This document shows positions 25,752 to 33,429 of a stretch of DNA of 64,000 nucleotides, piece after piece. Every line of letters starts with the position of its first letter. Positions within the stretch are counted from its first letter, which is position 1. Position numbers and translations under genes: made by a program. Origin of the DNA: Lachnospiraceae bacterium (GTDB lineage: Bacteria > Bacillota > Clostridia > Lachnospirales > Lachnospiraceae); contig JAKSRS010000006.1 of NCBI GenBank assembly GCA_024403515.1, positions 1 through 64,000 on the forward strand, read 5' to 3'. Under the pieces are notes generated by a model that was not told the origin of the DNA, made no database searches, and worked only from the letters and a program-made list of their open reading frames with translations.

Positions 25752-25802
25752 TTTTTATAAGAAAGCACTAGTAGATTAGACCACGTTTGGAGAGTAACGC
25801 TA

Positions 25803-26900
25803 ATGAAGAATACTTTTGGACAAAGCTTGCAAATAACACTTTTCGGAGAAAGCCACGGACCTTATATCGGGGCTGTTTTGGATGGACTTGCACCCGGAAT
25901 TAAAATCGACGAAGCTTTTATTGAAAGCCAGCTTGACTTAAGAAGACCTGCAGGAAAGATTTCTACAGCGAGAGTTGAAGCAGACAAGTACATATTTGCC
26001 AGCGGTGTTTATAAAGGATACACAACAGGAACACCCCTTTGTATTCTTATTCCCAACGAGGTTCAAAGAAGCAAGGACTACGAAAAGGATGAGCGTATTG
26101 CCCGTCCCGGTCATGCTGATTTTACAGCAAACGAAAAGTACCATGGCTATGAAGACTTCAGAGGTGGCGGACACTTCAGCGGTCGAATTACTGCAGCACT
26201 TGTGGCAGCAGGAGCCATTGCCATAAGCGCACTCAAGAGTAAGAACATCGAAATCGGAACCCACATTTTAAAGGCTGCGGGTGTCTGTGATCGTTCTTTT
26301 GACAATATTACTGAAGATATTAAGGCCGTAAATGGCAAGATGTTTGCTGTTTTGGATGAATCAATAAAGGAAGAAATGCTTGCTAAGATGACTGAAGCTG
26401 CCGAAGAAGGCGACAGCGTCGGAGGAATCCTTGAAACTGCTGTTACCGGAATGCCGGCAGGCGTTGGTGAGCCCTGGTTTGATACAGTTGAAGGCATTTT
26501 ATCACACGCTTTATACAGCATTCCCGCGATTAAGGGCGTTGAGTTTGGAATTGGCTTTGATGGCGTTGATCTTAAGGGAAGCCAGTACAACGATCCATTT
26601 AGAATGGATGGAAATAAGGTTGTTACAACAAGTAATAATAATGGCGGCGTAAACGGCGGTATCACAAATGGTATGCCCATCAGCTTCAGATGCGCCGTAA
26701 AGCCTACCCCTTCAATTTACAAAAAGCAGGAAAGCATTGAACTTTACAAGCATGAAAATGCAGACCTTCAGATAGAAGGCCGTCATGATCCCGCGATTAT
26801 TCACCGTGCAAGAGTCGTAGTGGATTCGATGACTGCAATAGTCATTTACGATATGTTAAGTGCAAGATTTGGAACTGACTTCTTTGGGGGTGACAAATAA
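25803..26900 (+). CDS. aroC: Chorismate synthase
   Basis: Last step to chorismate, requiring reduced FMN. 365 residues with the family signatures: FGESHGPYIGAVLDGLAPG near the N-terminus, FRGGGHFSGRITAALVAAGA in the middle, and GRHDPAIIHRARVVVDSM at the C-terminus. The central KGVEFGIGFDGVDLKGSQYND matches flavin-binding family sequence. Its last base is the first base of the next gene's ATG, so translation is probably coupled. The ribosome site is TTTGGAGAG. Confidence 0.97.
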   Translation: MKNTFGQSLQITLFGESHGPYIGAVLDGLAPGIKIDEAFIESQLDLRRPAGKISTARVEADKYIFASGVYKGYTTGTPLCILIPNEVQRSKDYEKDERIARPGHADFTANEKYHGYEDFRGGGHFSGRITAALVAAGAIAISALKSKNIEIGTHILKAAGVCDRSFDNITEDIKAVNGKMFAVLDESIKEEMLAKMTEAAEEGDSVGGILETAVTGMPAGVGEPWFDTVEGILSHALYSIPAIKGVEFGIGFDGVDLKGSQYNDPFRMDGNKVVTTSNNNGGVNGGITNGMPISFRCAVKPTPSIYKKQESIELYKHENADLQIEGRHDPAIIHRARVVVDSMTAIVIYDMLSARFGTDFFGGDK

Positions 26901-28126
26901 TGCAGTACGGACTCATCGGTGAAAAACTTGGACACAGCTATTCCAAGGAAATACATGAAAAAATCGGAAGATACGGCTACGAATTAAAGGAAATCCCAAG
27001 AGACAATCTTGCTTCCTTTTTTCAAAAGAAAGACTTTAAGGGTATTAATGTAACTATTCCCTACAAAGAAGAATGTATGCCTTATCTTGACTATATCGAT
27101 GACAGTGCACTTAAGATTGGCGCTGTTAATACAGTTGTAAATAAGGACGGAAAATTAAGTGGTTACAACACTGACTACTACGGTCTGAAATCATTGATTG
27201 AACACAGCGGATACTCTTTATCAGGAAAGAAGGTTCTTATTCTTGGAACAGGTGGTACCAGTAAGACTGCCTGGGCTGTTTGCAAGGATTTGGGTGCCTC
27301 CTGTATTTACAAGGTAAGCCGTAAAGAAAGTGAAGAGACCATCACTTATGAAGTCGCCACTTCTGTTCATAAGGATGCTGATTTTATAGTAAATACAACA
27401 CCTAGCGGAATGTATCCAAATATCGACGCTCAGCCGATTGATTTATCACATTTTACAAAAATTGAAGCTTTGTTTGATGCGGTATATAACCCCTCAAGAA
27501 CTAAACTTATGCTTCAGGCAGAGTCCTTAAAGATAGGAAGCTTCGGCGGACTTTGGATGCTTGTCTGTCAGGCAATTGTTGCATGCGAATTTTTTACCGG
27601 TAAACCTGTTGATAAGGATATTATCGATACTATTTTTAAAGAAGTTAAAGGGAATCACGAAAACATTGTTCTTATCGGAATGCCAAGCGTAGGAAAGACT
27701 ACTATTGGTAAGATTCTTTCCAAGAAAACCGGTAAGAAGTTCTTTGATACAGATGATTTGATTGTAGCCAGAGAAGGAAGATCAATTCCTGATATCTTTT
27801 CTACTGATGGTGAGACCTACTTTAGAAAGGTCGAATCCGAAGTTATTAAAGAAACTTCAAGCCTTTCAAACTGCGTTATTGCAACCGGTGGCGGAGCAAT
27901 TTTAAATCCTAAAAATGTAGAAGTATTAAAGGCCTTTGGAAAAATCTTTCTTTTGCAAAGACCGCTTGAAAGCTTAAAGCCTACGGATGACAGGCCGCTT
28001 TCTAAGGACATGGACAAATTAAAGAAATTGTACGAAGAGCGTATGCCTATCTATAAGGCGGCAGCAGACGTTGAGATAGATGCATGCGGCGGAATAGATG
28101 CAACTATTGAGCAAATCATTAAATAA
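26900..28126 (+). CDS. Fused shikimate dehydrogenase-shikimate kinase
   Basis: Two shikimate pathway enzymes in one 408-residue chain. Residues 1-250 are AroE: GHSYS (11-15), VTIPYKE with catalytic K56, GAVNT (74-78), YNTD with D92, the NADP loop ILGTGGTSK (114-122) and NTTPSGMYPN. Residues 251-408 are AroK: P-loop GMPSVGKTT (260-268), the shikimate-binding FFDTDDLI, ETYFRKVE with an Arg, the Walker B-like ATGGGAIL, and the lid arginine in PTDDRPLS. The kinase half is full length, so both activities are probably intact. An aroE-aroK fusion is uncommon and may channel shikimate. Confidence 0.95.
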   Translation: MQYGLIGEKLGHSYSKEIHEKIGRYGYELKEIPRDNLASFFQKKDFKGINVTIPYKEECMPYLDYIDDSALKIGAVNTVVNKDGKLSGYNTDYYGLKSLIEHSGYSLSGKKVLILGTGGTSKTAWAVCKDLGASCIYKVSRKESEETITYEVATSVHKDADFIVNTTPSGMYPNIDAQPIDLSHFTKIEALFDAVYNPSRTKLMLQAESLKIGSFGGLWMLVCQAIVACEFFTGKPVDKDIIDTIFKEVKGNHENIVLIGMPSVGKTTIGKILSKKTGKKFFDTDDLIVAREGRSIPDIFSTDGETYFRKVESEVIKETSSLSNCVIATGGGAILNPKNVEVLKAFGKIFLLQRPLESLKPTDDRPLSKDMDKLKKLYEERMPIYKAAADVEIDACGGIDATIEQIIK

Positions 28127-28137
28127 AGGTAGTTAAA

Positions 28138-29343
28138 ATGAAGGCAAAGATTGGAATTTCAACTGCAAGAGGTGTCATAAAGGCACCCCCCTCTAAAAGC
28201 TATGCACACAGATTAATTATATGTGCACTTTTATCTGAGGGTAGAAGCATCATTGATAATGTCGATTTTTCAGAAGATATAAAGGCAACCATCGACTGCG
28301 CAACAGCATTAAATGCCAAGGTGACCATTGAAGGGTCAAGGGTGATTATTGATGGTAGACCAAGCGAGTCAACGGGTGAGGTTAGCTTTATGTGCCGCGA
28401 AAGTGGAAGTACCATGAGATTCTTTATGGGAATTGCAATGGGACTAGGCGCAAACAGTCGTTTTTATGGAAGTGAAACACTTAGAAATCGTCCTTTTGGC
28501 GTCTACGAAGATATTTGTAAGAGCCAGAATATTTCTTTTGAAAAGAAGGATGACTACATTTGTGTGGCCGGCAAACTTAAAAGTGGTACTTATGAAGTTG
28601 CGGGAAATATCAGCAGCCAGTTTATTTCGGGGCTTTTATTTGCACTTCCTTTACTTGAAGGGGACAGCAAGATTGTATTAACAGGTGGCGTAGAAAGCCG
28701 TTCATATATTGATATGACCCTTCAGGCTTTAAGAGAATTTGGTATTACTGCTGATTGGGCAAAAGAAAATGAGATTAAGATTTTGGGCTCCCAGAAGTAC
28801 CGGGCAAGAGAGTGCGAGGTTGAAGGCGATTATTCCAATGCCGCCTTTCTTGATGCCTTTAATGCCATGGGAGGCGAGGTTGAGGTCACGGGCCTTAACG
28901 TAAGCAGCCTTCAGGGTGACAGAGTTTATAAAGAACACTTTGAAATGTTAAAGAAGGGAAAGGCCGAGATTGATATTTCGGACTGTCCTGATTTGGGTCC
29001 CATTCTTTTTACTGTTGCAGCATATAATAACGGCGGCGTATTTACGGGAACCAAGCGACTTGCGATTAAAGAAAGCAACCGTGGTCTTGTAATGTGCGAG
29101 GAACTTAGAAAGTTCGGCGTTGAAACGGTTATGGAAGAAAACCGTATTGAAATAATGAAATCCAAGTTATGTAAACCAACGGAAGAAATAAGCGGTCATA
29201 ACGATCACAGAATCGTAATGTCTATGGCTTTACTTTTATCTAGGTTTGAAGGCGAAATTGAAGGAGCCCAGGCGGTTACAAAAAGCTATCCCGGATTCTT
29301 TGAAGATATTGAAAAATTAGGAATCGAGGTCCATAAATCATGA
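28138..29343 (+). CDS. aroA: 3-phosphoshikimate 1-carboxyvinyltransferase (EPSP synthase)
   Basis: Joins shikimate-3-phosphate and phosphoenolpyruvate. 401 residues: GVIKAPPSKSYAHRLIICALLSEG at the N-terminus (S3P-binding Lys-Ser), FMCRESGSTMRFFMGIAMGLG (PEP-site Arg), RNRPFGVYEDI (the Arg-x-Arg-Pro-[FM] motif), GNISSQFISGLL, DCPDLGPILF and HNDHRIVMSMALLL near the C-terminus. The PEP-site motif reads ESGSTMRF, whereas the common class I motif has GNAGTAMRP, so this is a class II-like/divergent form. It starts 11 bases after the fusion gene and overlaps tyrA by 4 bases. Confidence 0.95.
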   Translation: MKAKIGISTARGVIKAPPSKSYAHRLIICALLSEGRSIIDNVDFSEDIKATIDCATALNAKVTIEGSRVIIDGRPSESTGEVSFMCRESGSTMRFFMGIAMGLGANSRFYGSETLRNRPFGVYEDICKSQNISFEKKDDYICVAGKLKSGTYEVAGNISSQFISGLLFALPLLEGDSKIVLTGGVESRSYIDMTLQALREFGITADWAKENEIKILGSQKYRARECEVEGDYSNAAFLDAFNAMGGEVEVTGLNVSSLQGDRVYKEHFEMLKKGKAEIDISDCPDLGPILFTVAAYNNGGVFTGTKRLAIKESNRGLVMCEELRKFGVETVMEENRIEIMKSKLCKPTEEISGHNDHRIVMSMALLLSRFEGEIEGAQAVTKSYPGFFEDIEKLGIEVHKS

Positions 29344-30203
29344 GTATGGAATGGATTAATGAGCATAAAATTCTGATAGTAGGTCTTGGTCTTATTGGTG
29401 GAAGCTATGCTAAGGCGTTAAAGAGAATTGGCTATATGGTATATGCTATTGATACAAATGAAGAATCAATAAAGTACGCCCTTGATAATGAAATAATTGA
29501 TAAGGGTTCAACTGTTTCAGATCCTGAGCTTATTGGCAGCGCTGACTGTGTCATTATTGCTCTTTACCCCAAGGTTATAGTTGACTGGTTTAAAGAAAAT
29601 CAGAAGCACTTTAAATCCGGTGTTAGAATCACTGATGTAACCGGTATTAAGGCTTCAGTTGTTTATGATATTCAGGAAATTTTACGAGACGACGTAGAGT
29701 TTATCGCAGCCCATCCTATGGCAGGACGCGAAGTTTCAGGCGTTCAGAACAGCGATGATCGAATCTTTAGAAATGCAAATTTTATTGTTGTTCCTACAGA
29801 TAAGAACACTCCTGAAAGCATCAGATGGTGTAAGGATCTTGGAAGAATCCTTGGTTTTGACAGGGTATCAATTCTTTCACCTGAAGAGCACGATAAGATG
29901 ATTGCTTACGTGTCGCAGCTTACACACTGCATAGCAGTTGCCTTAATGACCTGTAACGACAACGAACATCTTCGCGATTATACCGGTGACTCATTTAGAG
30001 ACTTAACCCGTATTGCAAGAATAAATGAGAACATGTGGAGCGAGTTGTTCCATATGAATAAAAAGCCTCTTCTTGAGGAAATGGATCTTTTCATAGAAGA
30101 ACTTACTTCAATAAGAAATTTCATCGCTTCAGATGATTCAGAAGCATTAAAAGAAAAGATGAGAACTTCCACCAAGCGAAGAGCTTACTTTGATAAGAAA
30201 TAA
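29340..30203 (+). CDS. tyrA: Prephenate dehydrogenase (tyrosine branch)
   Basis: Converts prephenate to 4-hydroxyphenylpyruvate with NAD. 287 residues: NAD-binding ILIVGLGLIGGSYAKALKR, FIAAHPMAGREVSG (substrate-site His) and the C-terminal helical SQLTHCIAVALM. No ACT domain and no fused chorismate mutase, so PheA supplies prephenate. Its ATG overlaps the aroA stop (ATGA), implying coupled translation. Last gene of the operon. Confidence 0.95.
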   Translation: MSMEWINEHKILIVGLGLIGGSYAKALKRIGYMVYAIDTNEESIKYALDNEIIDKGSTVSDPELIGSADCVIIALYPKVIVDWFKENQKHFKSGVRITDVTGIKASVVYDIQEILRDDVEFIAAHPMAGREVSGVQNSDDRIFRNANFIVVPTDKNTPESIRWCKDLGRILGFDRVSILSPEEHDKMIAYVSQLTHCIAVALMTCNDNEHLRDYTGDSFRDLTRIARINENMWSELFHMNKKPLLEEMDLFIEELTSIRNFIASDDSEALKEKMRTSTKRRAYFDKK

Positions 30204-30246
30204 AACTGTTAGTGTTGTGAAAAATCTAGATTAATAAAGAATAGCC

Positions 30247-30327
30247 AAAAGCCTGCCGCTTTGAAGTGAAGCCCGAATGTTTAGTCTGACATTTATGGTT
30301 TTTCTTCAAAGCGACAGGCTTTTTTTA
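30247..30327 (+). terminator. Terminator of the aromatic operon
   Basis: GCCTGCCGCTTTGAAG (30251-30266) pairs with CTTCAAAGCGACAGGC (30304-30319), with one mismatch, followed by seven T. The ~37-base apical loop is unusually long. Confidence 0.85.
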
Positions 30328-30462
30328 TTGCCCAGGCGTGGGCACCCAAAAAGAACAACAACTAAAGCAAGCGCACGGTAAAAGTTCCCCCACCACCTAC
30401 CACCACACACACACCTGGCTGAAAGGAAGAAACAATAGATTGAAATGTTTCAACAAAACCTA

Positions 30463-30491
30463 TTGACATACTAGGAATACTAGTGTAATAT
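30463..30491 (+). promoter_or_regulatory. metY-cysK promoter with palindromic operator in the spacer
   Basis: TTGACA (30463-30468), 17-base spacer, TAATAT (30486-30491). The spacer is almost filled by ACTAG (30470-30474) GAATA CTAGT (30480-30484), a perfect inverted repeat that would put a dimeric repressor on top of the promoter. An Rrf2/CymR-type sulfur regulator is a guess. Confidence 0.75.
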
Positions 30492-30530
30492 TCAAACATA
30501 AGCAATTCATACTAATCAAGTAGGAAAACA

Positions 30531-30641
30531 ATGAATAACAAAGAACTTAAAAAGAGGGCGCTAAAGTCGATAACCAAGGTTTTTAAGGTGGTCAAGGTTT
30601 CTAAGATAACCAGGGTGCTAAAACCAGTAACATGGCCTTAA
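30531..30641 (+). CDS. Possible 36-residue basic leader peptide
   Basis: An ATG with AGG 6 bases upstream opens a 36-codon frame starting MNNKELKKRALKSITKVFK, with about one-third Lys/Arg and alternating Val/Ile, able to form a cationic amphipathic helix. It sits ~40 bases downstream of the metY promoter. However, most of it lies in a degenerate tandem repeat that continues past its stop, so the frame may be accidental. No cysteine or methionine run suggests classic attenuation. Confidence 0.35.
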   Translation: MNNKELKKRALKSITKVFKVVKVSKITRVLKPVTWP

Positions 30642-30770
30642 AGTCGGTAACAAGGTGATGAAGCATTAATCAAGGTTATGAAGTCCATAAACAAAGCGTT
30701 ATGCGTTATTCAGAAGGTGAAGAAAATGGTTACGTGGTTAAATCATTCAATAGCTAAAGAAGGTCGAATG
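30575..30770 (+). repeat. Degenerate 18-21-base tandem repeat in the metY leader
   Basis: About ten decayed units with a consensus near CAAGGTTATGAAGTCNNTAA start at about 30575, 30593, 30611, 30631, 30651, 30671, 30692, 30713, 30733 and 30759. The first spacings are 18 bases and the later ones 20-21. The rest of the leader (30771-30900) has no clear structure. No known riboswitch is recognised in the ~420-base leader. Confidence 0.7.
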
Positions 30771-30921
30771 TGTTTCCATCGATGTTGTCGCTAAAATAGA
30801 TTCAGGCGGGTGTCGACGGTTGAATAAGTACATTCAATAAGAGTCGGATAAAGTAAATGAAACTTCCGGCAGTAGAAATCACAACTAAACTAACAACAAT
30901 CATAGAATGGAGAACACAAAA

Positions 30922-32232
30922 ATGGCTAAGAAAACATACAGTGAAAGAAATTTAAAATTTGAAACAAAGCAGTTACACGTAGGACAGGAAAGTGCTGATC
31001 CGGTTACAGACGCAAGAGCAGTTCCGATTTACCTTACATCTTCATACGTATTTCATGACAGCCAGCATGCAGCTGACAGATTTGCATTGAAGGATGCCGG
31101 TAACATATACGGAAGACTTACAAATCCTACACAGGGAACTTTTGAAGCAAGAATTGCTGCCTTAGAGGGTGGTGTTGCAGCATTAGCTGTTGGCTCAGGT
31201 GCAGCTGCACTTACATACGCACTTCAGACTGTAGCTCATGCAGGTGACCACATCGTTGCTGCCAAGAACATTTATGGTGGAACTTACAACTTACTTGCTC
31301 ACACACTTCCTGATTACGGAATTACAGCTACATTCGTAGATCCTTATGATTACGATGCAATCAAAGCAGCAATTAAGCCCAACACTAAGGCTATTGAAAT
31401 TGAAACATTAGGAAATCCCAATTCAGAAGTTGTAGATATTGAAAGAATCGCAGGCATCGCTCATGAAGCAGGAATTCCTCTTATCGTAGATAATACTTTT
31501 GCAACTCCTTATCTTGTAAGACCTATTGAATATGGTGCAGATATCGTAGTTCATTCAGCAACAAAATTTATTGGTGGACATGGAACCACAATTGGTGGTG
31601 TAATAATAGACAGTGGTAAATTCGACTGGACACAGAATGATAAGTGGCCCTGGCTTGTTGAACCCAACGTTTCATACCATGGTGTAAGCTTTGCCAAGGA
31701 TTGCGCTCCTGCTGCTTTTGCAACATATATTCGAGCAATTCTTTTAAGAGATACAGGTGCAACATTATCACCTGTTCATGCTTTTATTTTCCTTCAGGGT
31801 CTTGAAACACTTTCATTAAGAGTTGAAAGACATGTTGAAAATGCATTGAAGGTTGCAAAGTTTTTAAGCGAGCATCCTTTAGTTGAGAAGGTTAACCATC
31901 CTTCAGTTACAAGCGATAAAAGCCAGCAGGAACTTTACAAGAAGTACTTCCCCAATGGCGGTGGTTCGATCTTTACATTTGAAATCAAGGGAGATGCCAA
32001 GACAGCGCAGAAGTTTATAGATAACCTTGAACTTTTCTCACTTCTTGCAAATGTTGCGGACGTTAAGTCTCTTGCAATTCACCCCGCATCAACTACACAT
32101 TCAGAATGCAACGAAGCTGAACTTCTTGACCAGGGAATTAAGCCCAACACTATAAGATTATCAATCGGTACAGAACATATCGATGATATCATTGAAGACT
32201 TATCAGAAAGCTTTAAAGCAATCAGTGAATAG
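30922..32232 (+). CDS. metY: O-acetylhomoserine sulfhydrylase (homocysteine synthase)
   Basis: A PLP enzyme that uses sulfide and O-acetylhomoserine to make homocysteine. About 436 residues of the Cys/Met metabolism family: substrate loop NIYGRLTNPTQGTFE, PLP-binding LAVGSGAAALTYAL and VDNTFATPYLVRP, Schiff-base lysine in VVHSATKFIGGHGT, and C-terminal SLAIHPASTTHSECNEAEL. The length and the long YEPNV-type insert fit MetY rather than MetB/MetC. The start MAKKTYSERN has GGAG 9 bases upstream; an ATG 15 bases earlier lacks a site. It pairs with cysK, so both enzymes share sulfide assimilation. Confidence 0.92.
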   Translation: MAKKTYSERNLKFETKQLHVGQESADPVTDARAVPIYLTSSYVFHDSQHAADRFALKDAGNIYGRLTNPTQGTFEARIAALEGGVAALAVGSGAAALTYALQTVAHAGDHIVAAKNIYGGTYNLLAHTLPDYGITATFVDPYDYDAIKAAIKPNTKAIEIETLGNPNSEVVDIERIAGIAHEAGIPLIVDNTFATPYLVRPIEYGADIVVHSATKFIGGHGTTIGGVIIDSGKFDWTQNDKWPWLVEPNVSYHGVSFAKDCAPAAFATYIRAILLRDTGATLSPVHAFIFLQGLETLSLRVERHVENALKVAKFLSEHPLVEKVNHPSVTSDKSQQELYKKYFPNGGGSIFTFEIKGDAKTAQKFIDNLELFSLLANVADVKSLAIHPASTTHSECNEAELLDQGIKPNTIRLSIGTEHIDDIIEDLSESFKAISE

Positions 32233-32312
32233 TATATGATAGGTAATGAAAAGCTTATAAGCCAGGTTACTAGTAAAGAAGGTAACATGTAACAACATAG
32301 AGGAGAGAGATC

Positions 32313-33251
32313 ATGGCAAACATTTATAAAGGAACAGTGGGACTTATTGGAAATACACCACTTGTAGAACTTACAAATATCGAAAAGAAATATAACCTTG
32401 AAGCAAGACTTCTTGCTAAACTTGAATACTTTAACCCCGCAGGATCAGTCAAGGACAGAGTAGCCAAGGAAATGATTGAACAGGCCGAAAAAGAAGGTAA
32501 ATTGGTTCCCGGTTCAACTATCATTGAGCCTACAAGTGGAAATACAGGTATCGGTCTTGCAGCTATCGCAGCAGCCAAGGGATACAAGGCAATTATCGTT
32601 CTTCCTGAAACGATGAGTGTTGAAAGAAGAAACCTCATTAAGGCATATGGTGCTAAGGTTGTTCTTTCAGAAGGTTCTAAGGGAATGAAGGGTGCAATTG
32701 CCAAGGCCAATGAACTTCACGCTGAAATTAAGGACAGCTGGATTGCTGGACAGTTTGAAAACCCTGCAAACCCTGAAGCACATAGAAAAACAACAGGACC
32801 TGAAATCTATAATGATACAGACGGTCAGGTCGATGCATTTGTTGCAGGTGTTGGTACCGGTGGAACTATCACAGGTGTTGGAGAATACTTAAAGAGCAAG
32901 ATTGATGGCGTAAAGATTATCGCCGTAGAACCTGCATCATCGCCTGTATTATCTAAAGGTGAAGCAGGAGCTCACAAGATTCAGGGTATCGGGGCAGGAT
33001 TTGTTCCGGATACATTAAATACAAAGGTTTACGATGAAATCATTACAGTTGAAAATGAAGTAGCCTTTGAAGCAGGTAAAGAACTTGGAATCAATGAAGG
33101 CTTCTTAGTAGGTATCTCATCAGGTGCTGCTTTATACGCTGCAGTAGAAGTTGCTAAAAGACCTGAATTTAAGGGAAAGACAGTAGTAGTATTACTTCCT
33201 GACTCAGGAGACAGATACTATTCAACAGATCTATTTAAGTTTGAAGACTAA
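32313..33251 (+). CDS. cysK: Cysteine synthase (O-acetylserine sulfhydrylase)
   Basis: Makes cysteine from O-acetylserine and sulfide with PLP. 312 residues: PLP lysine K47 in NPAGSVKDRVA, substrate loop PTSGNTGIGLA, phosphate cup GVGTGGTITGVG, and the C-terminal serine segment LLPDSGDRYYST typical of CysK. AGAGGAGAGAG precedes the ATG. Eighty bases separate it from metY without a terminator, so they are probably co-transcribed from the palindrome-bearing promoter. Confidence 0.96.
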   Translation: MANIYKGTVGLIGNTPLVELTNIEKKYNLEARLLAKLEYFNPAGSVKDRVAKEMIEQAEKEGKLVPGSTIIEPTSGNTGIGLAAIAAAKGYKAIIVLPETMSVERRNLIKAYGAKVVLSEGSKGMKGAIAKANELHAEIKDSWIAGQFENPANPEAHRKTTGPEIYNDTDGQVDAFVAGVGTGGTITGVGEYLKSKIDGVKIIAVEPASSPVLSKGEAGAHKIQGIGAGFVPDTLNTKVYDEIITVENEVAFEAGKELGINEGFLVGISSGAALYAAVEVAKRPEFKGKTVVVLLPDSGDRYYSTDLFKFED

Positions 33252-33293
33252 GTGCCATTTTGGTAAAAAAAGTAAAAACAGTAAAAAAAGCTT

Positions 33294-33331
33294 GCCAGTA
33301 TTTATCATTTACGATGAATACTGGCTTTTTT
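33294..33331 (+). terminator. Terminator of metY-cysK
   Basis: GCCAGTATTTATC (33294-33306) / GATGAATACTGGC (33313-33325) with one G-U pair, then TTTTTT. Confidence 0.88.
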
Positions 33332-33429
33332 GACGAAAATTTATTATAATATGTTGGGTTTGCTTTATTCCTGATGTATTGATTTTTTTATTTGGGACAT
33401 GTTCCGCAAGGCGGGATGGAGAATTTCTT

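Noticed and set aside
26147..26680. 177-residue frame antisense to aroC
   Set aside because: It mirrors a highly conserved coding gene, has no ribosome site and no recognisable motif.
30492..30921. SAM (S-box) riboswitch in the metY leader
   Set aside because: None of the conserved S-box segments (for example CTTATC-AGAG) is found; the leader is instead a degenerate tandem repeat.
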